Assembly (NCBI GenBank): GCA_963722905.1 | Contig: CAVROT010000014.1 | Span: 62,001 to 126,000 of the forward strand | Source of the DNA: CAVROT01 sp963722905 | GTDB lineage: Bacteria; Pseudomonadota; Alphaproteobacteria; Rhodobacterales; Rhodobacteraceae | Direction of reading: 5' to 3' | Length of the DNA: 64,000 nucleotides | Part shown: positions 46,070-54,969 of the stretch, in pieces | How positions within the stretch are numbered: position 1 is the stretch's first letter | Layout of the letters: every line of letters begins with the position of its first letter | Made by a program: the position numbers and the translations under genes | Notes under the pieces: model-generated | What the model saw: the letters and a program-made list of their open reading frames with translations, nothing else | Told to the model about the DNA's origin: nothing | Database searches by the model: none

Positions 46070-46181
46070 CTCGCCGGCCGGATCGGAGGATCCTCGACCC
46101 GAGACCGGGGATATGCACAACCTGCCTCGCAAATCCCGTCCGCCGCGCCGCTCATTCCGCCCTCCGACAGGAACAATCCGC

Positions 46182-46877
46182 ATGACCGACCTCTTCGCCC
46201 TGCCGATCGGCGACCGCTGGCCCGCCGCCGACCCCTCGGTGATCCAGCTCTATTCCTACCCCACCCCGAACGGCGTCAAGGCATCCATCATGCTGGAGGA
46301 AACGGGCCTGCGCTACGAGCCGCACCTCGTCACCCTCAAGGACGCGGACGTGAAATCCGACGCCTTCACCTCGCTCAACCCCAACGGCAGGATCCCCGCC
46401 ATGGTCGACCCGGACGGCCCCGGCGGCCAGACGGTGGAGATCTTCGAATCCGGCGCCATCCTGATCTACCTTGCCGAGAAGTCTGGTCGATTCATGGGCG
46501 AAGGCGCCGCGCGGTACGACGCGATCAAATGGCTGATGTGGCAGATGGGCGGGCTCGGGCCGATGTTCGGCCAACTCGGCTTCTTCGTGAAATTCGCCGG
46601 GTCGGAGTGGGAGGACACCCGCCCCCGCCAGCGCTACGTGAACGAGGCGCGGCGCCTCCTGGGCGTGCTGGACCGGCACCTGAAGTATCGCGAATGGGTC
46701 GCGGGCGACTACTCGATCGCGGACATGGCGATCGCACCGTGGTTGCGCGCGCTCGACTTCTACGGCGCACGCGACCTCGTCGGATGGGACGACCACACCG
46801 CTGCCGTCGCCTATCTGGACCGTTTCCTCGCCCGTCCGGCAGTGCAGCGTGGCCTCGACATTCCCGCGCGCGAGTGA
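46182..46877 (+). CDS. Glutathione S-transferase family protein, YghU/YfcG-like
   Basis: A 231-residue GST. The thioredoxin-like half has LYSYPTPNGVKASIMLEE and the VEIFESGAILIYLAEK cis-Pro/Ser motif; the helical half contains WVAGDYSIADMAIAPWLRAL. The TPNG motif is that of the disulfide-bond reductase group (YghU/YfcG) that uses glutathione without a catalytic Cys. ATG 46182 is chosen from the family start. Confidence 0.9.
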   Translation: MTDLFALPIGDRWPAADPSVIQLYSYPTPNGVKASIMLEETGLRYEPHLVTLKDADVKSDAFTSLNPNGRIPAMVDPDGPGGQTVEIFESGAILIYLAEKSGRFMGEGAARYDAIKWLMWQMGGLGPMFGQLGFFVKFAGSEWEDTRPRQRYVNEARRLLGVLDRHLKYREWVAGDYSIADMAIAPWLRALDFYGARDLVGWDDHTAAVAYLDRFLARPAVQRGLDIPARE

Positions 46878-47408
46878 CCCGGGGCGAGGTGCGACCGGGC
46901 CGTTGACCGGGCTCCCCCGAGATGCCTAGATCGTGCGGGACGCCTGCAGAGGGAGATCGTCGATGAGGAACTTTGCGGGAGCCTTGGCCGCGACGGCATG
47001 TCTGGCCTCGGGCGCTGCGGGCGCCGCGACCTTCGACATCGTGTTCGCGCCGCTGGGCGAACCGACCGAAGACCAGGCCTTCCTGCTGTCCGAGGCCGAA
47101 TTCTTTTGGGAAAGCCTCGTCACCGGCTATCGGGACGGCATCGATATCGGCCCGTTGACGATCGAGGTCGGCATCTTCGATCTGGACGGGCCCGATGGCA
47201 TCCTCGCCGAAAGCGACGTGCTCGAAGCGGTCGAGGCGGGCGGCTTCGTGCTGCCGGTTTACGGCTTCGTCGACTTCGACGTCGCCGACGTTGACGTGCT
47301 GGACGCCACCGGCGACCTCTTCGCCGTTCTGTTGCACGAGGTCGCCCACGTCATGGGCTTCGGCACGCTCTGGGTCGACAACGGCCTCTACGAGAACGGT
47401 AGCGGCCG

Positions 47409-48311
47409 CTACTCGCGATGCGTGGTGGCGACGGACACCTTGCAGCCGAATTCGTAGCGCTTGCGGGCCTTGCCCTTGGAGATGCAGTCGACGTCGGGCT
47501 CGTGGAGCGCGTAGAGCTTCCGGCGGTCCTTCGGCTTCTGGGCGAGCAGGCGGCCGGCCAGGGCGAGCTCGACTTTGAGGCGGGCGCGCAAAGCGTCGTC
47601 CCCGACCGTGCCGATCCGCCGAGCGATGTCGCGCATCACGCGGCCGGCGTAGCCCTTGAGCCGCCGCAGGGCCCTTCGCATGCGTTTGAACTGCCGGGCA
47701 TGGGCGTAGCGACCCGCCTGCTGGGCCAGCCGGGCCCCGAGGCGCGCATAGCTCTGGCGCAGCGGCAGGCCCGCCTCATGCGCGAGCTTGACCATGCGCG
47801 TCCTTGCTTTCTCATAGAGCCGCGCGTCGGTCGGGTGCGCAATCGCCTTTTCCATCACCGTGGTGTCGACGATCACGTCGGCCGTGCTGCGCTCGGCGAT
47901 GACGCCGGCGTCCCTCCCCGCCTCGATCGTCTTCGTGAGCAGCCATTCCACGCCCTCCTCCCCGATCCGCCCCCGCCAGCGCGTCAGCGAGGACGGGTCG
48001 ATCGGCGGGCGATGCTGAAAGAACGTCTCCCCACAGAAGTGCTGCCAGTAGGGGTTCTCCGCCCACCGCGCGACGACCGCCTCGTCCGAGAGCGCGTAAG
48101 CGTGCTGGAGGTAGAGCAGACCCGCGACCAGCCGCGGCGACGTCGCCGGCCGCCCGGTATGCGACGGAAAGAAGCCCACCCATTCGGCCTCGAAGAACGC
48201 CCAGTCGATCAGCGCCTCGAGCCGTACCAGCTCGTGGCGCATGTCGATCAGATCGGTGAGCCGGGGGCGGAGCAGATCGTCCTGCTCGGGGCCGCGGAAC
48301 TTGGGCTTCAT
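47409..48311 (-). pseudogene. IS5-family transposase, C-terminally truncated
   Basis: A 300-residue remnant of a transposase normally near 450 residues. It starts at ATG 48311 (MKPKFRGPEQDDLLRPRL), keeps YLQHAYALSDEAVVARWAENPYWQ in pieces and the first catalytic Asp in VDTTVMEKAIAHPTD, and stops just after FGCKVSVATTHRE. The second Asp and the Glu of the DDE triad are gone, so it cannot be active. Its TAG stop comes from the host CTAC target sequence. Confidence 0.8.
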
Positions 48312-48428
48312 CGGGCCTCCGAAATCGCAGGGTTCCGGCCCTAAGCATAGCAAACCCTGCAATATCGGCACAGCAGGAAAGCCAGTTCATCCCAAAAAAT
48401 CAGCAGGCTAGGCGTTGTTCAGAGCGGA
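47413..48428 (-). mobile_element. Truncated IS5-family insertion sequence
   Basis: A 1016-base segment between two copies of CTAC (47409-47412 and 48429-48432), the likely target duplication. It carries the 5' part of a transposase and its upstream region up to 48428. The 3' part of the transposase and the expected inverted repeat at the left end are missing; the two ends do not pair. The segment interrupts the metallopeptidase-like gene precisely. Confidence 0.7.
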
Positions 48429-48791
48429 CTACACAGGCGCGGCCGGCCTCGCCGCCTACCGCGACGAATTCGATCCGCTGGCCGCGTTCGTCCCGGTCGA
48501 GCTGTCGGTCGGGCCCGGATCCGACGATAGCCACTGGGACGAGGACTGGGCCGGCGGCCCGATGGAGCTGATGACCAGTTTCTCCGATCCGCCGGAGTTC
48601 CTCAGCGCGACGACCCTCGCCTCGTTCCGCGACCTGGGCTACCTCACCGTCGCGCCGGTGCCCCTGCCGGCCGGGATGCTGCTGGCCCTCAGTGGCCTCG
48701 CCGTGCTGGGCGCCGCCGGTCGGGCCGGATCGTCGCGCCGCGCGCTAGGGGACGGCGGGCGGGGCGAGGACGCAGTCGAGCGCCGTCGCCG

Positions 48792-49235
48792 TCACCCCGG
48801 CAGCGCGCCCGTCAGGACGTAGCGCAGGCACTCCACCACCTGCTCGGGCGTCTCCGCAACCGCAAGTGCGGCCGCGTCGACCTCCTTGAGGGCATGGGCA
48901 TGGTCGGGCCCGTGCAGCACGATCAGCGACTTGCCAAGCGCCGCCGCCATCCCGGCGTCGAAGGCCGCGTTCCACTGGCGGTACTGTTCGCCGAAGCGCA
49001 CGACCACCACGTCGGCGTCGCCGATCCCCTTGCGCGTGCGGATCGCGTTCAGCTGCGCGCCCTTGCGGTCGTGCCACGTCTTGTCCGGCTCGGGGCCCAG
49101 GATCGCGACACCACAATCGTCGCTCGCCGCATGATCGGTCACCGGACCGTCGAAGACGATGCCGAGCCCGTCCGCGCCGGCGACGATGCGATCGCGCCAG
49201 TCCGTGTGGATCTCGCCCGACAGATAGACCCTCAT
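48792..49235 (-). CDS. ytoQ: YtoQ family protein
   Basis: A 147-residue nucleoside 2-deoxyribosyltransferase-like fold protein with MRVYLSGEIHTDWRD, WHDRKGAQLNAIRTRKGI and VVVRFGEQYRQWNAAFDAG. The ATG at 49235 overlaps the pheT stop as ATGA. The function of YtoQ is not established. It converges with the split metallopeptidase gene. Confidence 0.9.
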   Translation of the reverse strand: MRVYLSGEIHTDWRDRIVAGADGLGIVFDGPVTDHAASDDCGVAILGPEPDKTWHDRKGAQLNAIRTRKGIGDADVVVVRFGEQYRQWNAAFDAGMAAALGKSLIVLHGPDHAHALKEVDAAALAVAETPEQVVECLRYVLTGALPG

Positions 49236-51643
49236 GTCCGCAACTCCCCGCCCGTGGCCGATCCGACCTTTTCCACCACAGCCGCACCGACGGCCGCGAT
49301 CTCGGCCTCGGTCAGCGTCGTCTCGCGCGGCTGAAGCCGCACGGTGATCGCCAGCGACCGCCGCCCGTCGGGCAAAGCGAACTGGTCGAAGACACGCACG
49401 TCCGCAATCAACCACTTGTCGGCGCCCGCCGCGGCCGCGACGACCGCCCCCGCCTCGACCTGCGCGTCCACGACGAAGGCGAAGTCGCGCTCGACCGCCT
49501 GCAGGTCGCTGGCCCGGAAGGGCGGGCGCGTCGTACCCGCCTGCCGCGGGACAGGAACCTCATCGGGCCAGATCTCGAAGGCGACGGCCGTCCCGCGCAG
49601 CCCCAGCGCCCGCAGGACGCGCGGATGCACCTCGCCGAACGTACCCAGCACCTTCTTCGGCCCGAGGCAGATGCGCCCGTGACGGCCGGGATGCCACCAG
49701 CCGGGGCCCCCGCGCAGGATCTGCACCTTGGCGGGCGCGCCGAGCGCCGACAGAACCGCCTCGGCATCCGCCTTCGCGTCGTAGACGTCGACGGCGCGCG
49801 CGTCGCCGTGCACGTCCTTGCCGGACGTCCGGCCCGCAAGTACGCCCGCCACGCAGGGCCGTTGCTGGCCCGGCGCGCCGCCGTCGAAGACGGCGCCGAC
49901 CTCGAAGAGGGCGGCGTCCCCCGCACCCCGTGCCTGATTGCGCGCCACGGCCTGCAACAGGCCGGGCAGCAGCGAGGGGCGCAGGTGACTGAGGTCGGCG
50001 CTGATCGGATTGGCCAGACGGGTGCCGTCATCGCCTCCGAAGAGCGTCGCGGCCGCCGCGTCGACGAAGCTGTAGGTCACGCACTCCGCATAGCCGAGCG
50101 CCGCCGCCGTCCGGCGCGCGCGGCCCTCGCGCCGCTGGCCGACCGTCAGCACCGGCCCCGGCACGCCCGCGGGCCGCGGCATCGGCAGCCCTTCCAGCCG
50201 CGTCAGCGACGCGATGCGCGCCACCTCCTCGATCAGGTCGGCCGGCCCCAGAACGTCGGGGCGCCAGGACGGCACGTGCGCCATGTCGCCCTCCATGCGG
50301 AAGCCCAGCGCCTCCAGCGTGGCGCGCTGCCTCTCGGCCGGGATCGACATGCCCACAAGTGTCTCCACCCGGCCCGTGTCCAGCGCATAGGCCCGTTCCG
50401 TGTCCGGCACCGCCCCCGCGACCACGGCCGAGCTCACCTCGCCGCCGCAAAGCGCCACGATCATCGCCGCCGCCAGGTCCAGACCTTCCGGCGTGAAGGC
50501 CGGATCCACGCCCCGTTCGAAGCGATAGCGGGCGTCGGAATTGATCTTCAGCGCCCGTCCCGTCGCCGCGATCTCGACCGGGTTCCAGCAGGCGGATTCG
50601 AGGAACACGTCCGTCGTCGCCTCGGTCACGCCGGAGGCCGCGCCGCCCATGACGCCGGCGATGCTTTCGGGGCCACGGTCGTCGCTGATGATCATGGCGC
50701 CGGCCGGCAGGGTATAGTCGCGGTCGTCCAGCGCCGTCAGAACCTCGCCGCCCGCCGCGCGGTGGACCCGCAGCCCGCCAGCGACCCTGGCCATGTCGAA
50801 GACGTGGAGCGGCCGGTTGCGGTCGTGGGTGAACCAGTTCGTGACGTCCACGAGCGCCGAGATCGGGCGCAGGCCGATGGCGCGCAGCCGGTCCTGCAGC
50901 CAGCGCGGGCTGGGCCCGTTCGTCACGCCGCGGATCACCCGCCCCGCGAAGACCGGGCAGCCGTCCCGCGTGTCGTCGTCGATGGTCACCGCCACCGGGC
51001 ACGGAAAGGCGTCCAGCCCCACCGCGCCGCCCGACGCCGGACCGTCCTGCCCCGGCGCAGGCGCCGGTTTCAGCGTCCCCAGCCCCCGCGCCGCCAGATC
51101 GCGGGCGATCCCGCGCACGCCCAGCGCGTCGGGGCGGTTGGGGGTGATCGCGATCTCGATCACCGGGTCGACGCGGGCCGGATCGTGCTCTGCCAGCCAG
51201 TCGACGAAGCGCTGCCCGACCGCGCCGCCCGCGACTTCGATGATGCCGTCATGCTCCTCGCTCAGCTCCATCTCGCGTTCCGAGCACATCATCCCGTGGC
51301 TCTCGACCCCCCGGATCGTTCCAACCTGGATGGTGGTGTCGATGCCGGGCACGTAGGTCCCCGGCGCGGCCACCACCACGCCGATCCCCGCCCGCGCGTT
51401 CGGCGCCCCGCAGATGATCTGGCGCATCCCCTCGGCGGTGGAGACCTGACACACCCGCAGCCGGTCCGCGTCGGGATGCTTTTCGGCCAATTCCACATGC
51501 CCGATGCGGAAGTCGCCCAGCCGCGCCGCCGGATCGGCGATGCCCTCCACCTCCAACCCGAGGTCGGTGAGGGCCTCCGTGATCGCCTCCACCGTCGCAT
51601 CGGTGTCGAGATGGTCGCGCAGCCAGGAGATGGTGAACTTCAT
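49232..51643 (-). CDS. pheT: Phenylalanyl-tRNA synthetase beta subunit
   Basis: An 803-residue subunit, full length. The N-terminal tRNA-binding EMAP-like domain has GHVELAEKHPDADRLRVCQV, the B3/B4 editing domain lies near 200-400, B5 is near 405-475, and the C-terminal anticodon-binding FDX-ACB domain starts near 710 (FRASDLQAVERDFAFVVD). It is separated from pheS only by an AT-rich gene. Confidence 0.96.
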   Translation of the reverse strand: MKFTISWLRDHLDTDATVEAITEALTDLGLEVEGIADPAARLGDFRIGHVELAEKHPDADRLRVCQVSTAEGMRQIICGAPNARAGIGVVVAAPGTYVPGIDTTIQVGTIRGVESHGMMCSEREMELSEEHDGIIEVAGGAVGQRFVDWLAEHDPARVDPVIEIAITPNRPDALGVRGIARDLAARGLGTLKPAPAPGQDGPASGGAVGLDAFPCPVAVTIDDDTRDGCPVFAGRVIRGVTNGPSPRWLQDRLRAIGLRPISALVDVTNWFTHDRNRPLHVFDMARVAGGLRVHRAAGGEVLTALDDRDYTLPAGAMIISDDRGPESIAGVMGGAASGVTEATTDVFLESACWNPVEIAATGRALKINSDARYRFERGVDPAFTPEGLDLAAAMIVALCGGEVSSAVVAGAVPDTERAYALDTGRVETLVGMSIPAERQRATLEALGFRMEGDMAHVPSWRPDVLGPADLIEEVARIASLTRLEGLPMPRPAGVPGPVLTVGQRREGRARRTAAALGYAECVTYSFVDAAAATLFGGDDGTRLANPISADLSHLRPSLLPGLLQAVARNQARGAGDAALFEVGAVFDGGAPGQQRPCVAGVLAGRTSGKDVHGDARAVDVYDAKADAEAVLSALGAPAKVQILRGGPGWWHPGRHGRICLGPKKVLGTFGEVHPRVLRALGLRGTAVAFEIWPDEVPVPRQAGTTRPPFRASDLQAVERDFAFVVDAQVEAGAVVAAAAGADKWLIADVRVFDQFALPDGRRSLAITVRLQPRETTLTEAEIAAVGAAVVEKVGSATGGELRT

Positions 51644-52219
51644 CCTAGTCTATCCCTATTACTGAATGCAGAACGACCACTACCGTAAATACCAGCGTCA
51701 GCAGGATCAGAACCTGCATCGCGTGACGGAATATCAGCTCCCGTTTCAATGCCTCAAGGAGAAAGGCTTCACCGAAACTTTGAAGCAGCTCCGCATCGCG
51801 TGCCCATTGAACAGTTGAGACCTGCAAAAAGCACCTCAGGCACGCTAACGCTGCCCATAAATAAAACAGAATCTCCAGGCCGAGGACTACACGAAATGCG
51901 GCGCTCTCTGCGGAGAAAGTCATATATACGACCGTCAAGGCTATCATCACTGATATATGTTGAAGTAACGCAGTGGCCTTCTCTTCAATCCTTGCTATGA
52001 AATTCGCTACTGCCATATCAAACTTTATATTACTAAGCTCCGCCTCGCGGCGAATTCTCTCCTGGAATTCATCGAGGGTCGGCGCATCGAAATAAAGCCA
52101 TAAAAAATTTAATAGTTGAGAGTGAAAATCAGACACTGCCTGCAAGAACTTTTGAGGCCAAGGGCCCGGTAGCCTTTTCCACCGACCCTTGCTGAATGGA
52201 TACAAAATCATGAACCTAG
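51644..52219 (-). repeat. CCTAG direct repeats flanking the AT-rich gene in pheST
   Basis: CCTAG occurs at 51644-51648 and 52215-52219. On the coding strand these are CTAGG: the first follows directly from pheS (its TAG stop), the second holds the TAG of the AT-rich gene and leads into the pheT ATG. Removing one copy and the segment between restores pheS-TAG-G-ATG-pheT. It may be a 5-bp target duplication or a chance match. Confidence 0.5.
51645..52211 (-). CDS. AT-rich three-helix membrane protein inserted between pheS and pheT
   Basis: A 188-residue protein, not recognised with confidence. A soluble N-terminal part (1-82) is followed by membrane helices at about 83-101, 107-128 and 163-184, with a charged helix between the last two. 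RIEEKATALLQHISVMIAL at 74-92 recalls the D/E-KA-x2-LL entry helix of Pycsar/SLATT-type membrane effectors; that is a weak resemblance. Composition is foreign: one 60-base line near its start holds only 22 G+C. The ATG at 52211 is 4 bases after the pheS stop (a GTG at 52229 overlaps pheS). It should be co-transcribed with pheST. No cyclase or sensor gene is adjacent. Confidence 0.6.
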   Translation of the reverse strand: MILYPFSKGRWKRLPGPWPQKFLQAVSDFHSQLLNFLWLYFDAPTLDEFQERIRREAELSNIKFDMAVANFIARIEEKATALLQHISVMIALTVVYMTFSAESAAFRVVLGLEILFYLWAALACLRCFLQVSTVQWARDAELLQSFGEAFLLEALKRELIFRHAMQVLILLTLVFTVVVVLHSVIGID

Positions 52220-53286
52220 AGAACCCCACCCCGCAGCGTCGGAACCTCCAGCGCCCCGAAGCCGTAGTGCCGCAGCCACCGTAGATCGCTGTCGAAGAAC
52301 GCGCGCAAATCCGGGATGCCGTATTTCAGCATCGCCATGCGGTCGATGCCCATGCCGAAGGCAAAACCCTGCCATTCGTCCGGGTCCACGCCGCCCGCGC
52401 GCAGGACGTGGGGGTGGACCATGCCGCTGCCCAGGACCTCCAGCCAGTCGTCGCCCTCGCCCACGCGCACCACGCCGTCCTGCCACGCGCACTGGATGTC
52501 GACCTCGGCCGACGGCTCGGTAAAGGGGAAGTGGGAGGCGCGGAAGCGGGTCTTCACCTTGCGGCCGAAATAGGCGGTGAAGAACTCACCCAGCACCCAC
52601 TTGAGATGCGCCATAGTGATGTCGCGGTCCAGCGCCAGCCCCTCGATCTGGTGGAACATGGGCGTGTGCGTCTGGTCGTAGTCGGCGCGGTAGACCCGGC
52701 CGGGGCAGATGATGCGCAGCGGCGCGCCCTGGGCCTGCATGGAGCGGATCTGGACGGGCGATGTATGGGTGCGCAGCACGTCGGGCGGGCTGTCGTCGCC
52801 CTCCGCCCGCGCCATGTAGAACGTGTCCATCTCGGCCCGCGCGGGGTGGTGCGCGGGGATGTTGAGGGCGTCGAAGTTGTACCACGCCGTCTCGACCTGC
52901 GGGCCTTCGGCGACGGCGAACCCCATGTCGGCGAAGATGGCCGTCGCCTCTTCCCACACCTGGCTTACGGGGTGGATGGAGCCGGCGCGCGCACCACGCT
53001 GTCGGCCCGGCAGCGTGACGTCCAGCCATTCGTCCGCCAGCCGCGCGTCGAGCGCCGCGTCGCACAGCGCGGCCTTCCTGGCCGCCAGTGCCGACGCGAT
53101 CTCGTCGCGCAGGGCATTGAGGCGCGGGCCCTCGACCTGCCGCTCGTCCGGCGTCATGCGGCCGAGGCCACGCATCGCCAGAGCGACCTCGCCCTTCTTG
53201 CCGATGGCCGCCAGGCGCACCGCCTCCAGCGCGTCCTCGTCCACGGCACCGACTATGGCGCCCAGGTACTTTTCGCGCAGGTCCAT
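52216..53286 (-). CDS. pheS: Phenylalanyl-tRNA synthetase alpha subunit
   Basis: A 356-residue catalytic subunit. Motif 2 region has DYDQTHTPMFHQIEGLALD, the fold contains SHFPFTEPSAEVDIQC, and motif 3 is GFAFGMGIDRMAMLKYGIPDLR. The ATG at 53286 (MDLREKYLGAIV) matches the family. The last residues LRGGVL and the TAG at 52216-52218 lie at the border of the AT-rich insertion. Confidence 0.96.
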   Translation of the reverse strand: MDLREKYLGAIVGAVDEDALEAVRLAAIGKKGEVALAMRGLGRMTPDERQVEGPRLNALRDEIASALAARKAALCDAALDARLADEWLDVTLPGRQRGARAGSIHPVSQVWEEATAIFADMGFAVAEGPQVETAWYNFDALNIPAHHPARAEMDTFYMARAEGDDSPPDVLRTHTSPVQIRSMQAQGAPLRIICPGRVYRADYDQTHTPMFHQIEGLALDRDITMAHLKWVLGEFFTAYFGRKVKTRFRASHFPFTEPSAEVDIQCAWQDGVVRVGEGDDWLEVLGSGMVHPHVLRAGGVDPDEWQGFAFGMGIDRMAMLKYGIPDLRAFFDSDLRWLRHYGFGALEVPTLRGGVL

Positions 53287-53399
53287 TCCGCCGCTCCGTC
53301 CCGTTCCGTCCGGCGTCAGGGCGTAGCAGAGGCGCCGCGAAGTGCAACCGCCGCGGCCCCGCCGGCGTTCGATCCGCACCGCAGACGAGGACGCCCGCC

Positions 53400-54135
53400 A
53401 TGCAGATCGCCCCCATCGCCCCCTTCGGCGCCCGGATCACCGACATGCCGTTGGACCGCATGACCGCCGAGCACGTGGCACGCATCCAGACCGCCCTGGG
53501 CGACGCCGGCGTCGCGTTCGCGGAGCGGTTCGGGACGTTGACCTTCACCCAGGGCGAGCCGCCGCTGAAGGGCCAGCCCATGCTGAACCTGGTGACCAAC
53601 GAGGGGCGCAGCACGCCGCCGCGGTCGGTGTTCCACAGCGACACCAGCTACGTCGCGCGCCCGCCATTACCGCGCTGCGCGCCGTCGAGGTGCCGCGCGA
53701 GGGCGGCGAGACGGTGTTCGCCAGCCAGTTCGACGCCGACGACAGGCTGGATCCGGAGCTGCGGGACCGGCTGCGGGGGGCCGAGGTGCTGCATGCCGTC
53801 ACCGGCGTCGATCCCGGCACGGGGGCCGAGGTGCGGACCTGGCATCCCCTCCTGCGCCGCCACCCGCTGTCGGGGCGCACCGCGCTCTACCTGTCGACGC
53901 CAGAACGCTGCATGGACCTGCGGCTGCCGGGCGGCAGCCATGCGCCCGAGATGGTGCAGGGGCTATTCGACCACTCCACCGCGCCGGAGGGCCTGATGCG
54001 CCACCGCTGGGCGGCGGGCGACATCGTCATGTGGGACAACCGCTGCACCTTGCACCGCGGCGACCACGCGCGGTCGGTCGGGCCGCGCGTGGTCGCCGCG
54101 GCATGGTCGAGGGCGAGGCGCCGCTCGCAGCCTGA
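53400..54135 (+). pseudogene. TauD/TfdA family dioxygenase gene, broken
   Basis: The Fe(II)/2-oxoglutarate dioxygenase is recognisable: FHSDTSYVARP with the metal-binding H-x-D, GGETVFASQFDADD, MWDNRCTLHRGDH with the distal His. The frame is lost near 53662 (one base missing before ATTACCGCG) and again near 54095 (one base missing before CGCGGCATGGTCG). After ALGDAGV about 15-18 residues normally present before VAFAERFG are absent, an in-frame deletion. The last point makes real decay more likely than sequence error. It sits between rplT and pheS on the opposite strand. Confidence 0.7.
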
Positions 54136-54173
54136 GCCGAGCGCGGTCTGAGCCGAGGCGCGGCGCCAGGGCG

Positions 54174-54812
54174 TCAGGCGCGGCGGCGCGCCAGCCGCAG
54201 GGCGCCCAGACCGGCCAGGGCCGACAACAGCACGGGCAGGCCGGCCGGAAGGGGGATCACCGGCGGGGCCACGTCCGCGAAGGCGACCTCCACCCGGACC
54301 GAGTCGCCCTGAGGCCCCGACCCGCTGAACCCGTAGAGCCCGGTGGCGCCGGGCGTCTCCAGCGCCGCGATCAGCTCTCCCACCGTCGTCGGCGCCGCCG
54401 CGGCGGGGCTGCCGAAGGTCAGGCCGAAGACCGAATAGGTCGTAAAGGTGCCGGGGAATGTCTGCGTGACGAAGGTCGGCATGCCCTCGGGCGTGCCCAC
54501 GAAGACCCCGTCGGCATCGAACGACACCGATTCGAGGAAGTCCGAGAAGCCGGCCGAGAGGAAGCCCGGCACCGACAGCGACGCCGACAGTACCGTCTGC
54601 GTCCCGAAGTCCATGGGCAGCGGATCGCCCGCCGCGCCGTCGATCGACAGGGTCACCGTCGCCGCCTCGCCCACCGCCGGGAAGACCGCCGACGGGTTGG
54701 AGGTCGACGTCGAGGCGACCGACCCGGCGTAGACGAATGTCACGGCCGCGGCCGGCAGGGCCGACAGCGACAGGGCGATGGCCGCAACGGCCGGAATGGG
54801 TGTGAGGTTCAT
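54174..54812 (-). CDS. Secreted VPLPA-CTERM protein
   Basis: A 212-residue exported protein: signal peptide (ALSLSALPAAAV), beta-rich body (TVTLSIDGAAGDPLPMDFG, SAGFSDFLESVSFDADG) and the sorting tail VIPLPAGLPVLLSALAG then LARRRA. Related in tail only to the two other VPLPA genes of the window. Function unknown. Confidence 0.75.
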   Translation of the reverse strand: MNLTPIPAVAAIALSLSALPAAAVTFVYAGSVASTSTSNPSAVFPAVGEAATVTLSIDGAAGDPLPMDFGTQTVLSASLSVPGFLSAGFSDFLESVSFDADGVFVGTPEGMPTFVTQTFPGTFTTYSVFGLTFGSPAAAAPTTVGELIAALETPGATGLYGFSGSGPQGDSVRVEVAFADVAPPVIPLPAGLPVLLSALAGLGALRLARRRA

Positions 54813-54912
54813 GCGGTGGTCTCCGGTTCTGCTATGGTCCGACGGTCCGCTGCGATCAGCGTCACGTCAAGCTAGGGCCGAATCTGCCGCCCTCCGAACG
54901 GAAAATGACGAA

Positions 54913-54939
54913 GGGGCCACGCCGCGCCGGCATGGCCCC
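54913..54939 (-). terminator. Terminator of rpmI-rplT
   Basis: GGGGCCA (54913-54919) pairs with TGGCCCC (54933-54939), with inner GCCG/CGGC pairing, about 30 bases beyond the rplT stop. A T-rich stretch follows on the transcribed side. CCTTTT on the other side could also stop + strand readthrough. Confidence 0.7.
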
Positions 54940-54969
54940 CCTTTTGCCGTGCAAATGCCCAAGTTGCGG

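Larger units (their letters stand above)
46963..48822 (+). pseudogene. VPLPA-CTERM metallopeptidase-like gene split by an IS
   Basis: The first part (46963-47412) has a signal peptide, a secreted domain and the zinc-site motif HEVAHVMGFGTLW followed by DNGLYENGSGRY. The second part (from about 48429) resumes with YTGAAGLAAYRDEFDPLAAF and ends in APVPLPAGMLLALSG and Arg-rich residues, the VPLPA sorting tail. The two join without loss at a shared Tyr codon, so one exported metzincin-like protein was interrupted by the IS. The reading frame after the tail runs long (to 48822); a one-base change there would give a nearer stop, so that end may also be altered. Confidence 0.75.

Noticed and set aside
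47413..48428. Terminal inverted repeats of the IS
   Set aside because: The two ends were compared by eye; beyond the first two bases they do not match, consistent with a missing left end.
51645..52211. A full Pycsar or CBASS system in pheST
   Set aside because: Only a possible membrane effector is seen. No nucleotide cyclase or other partner lies nearby, so no system can be claimed.
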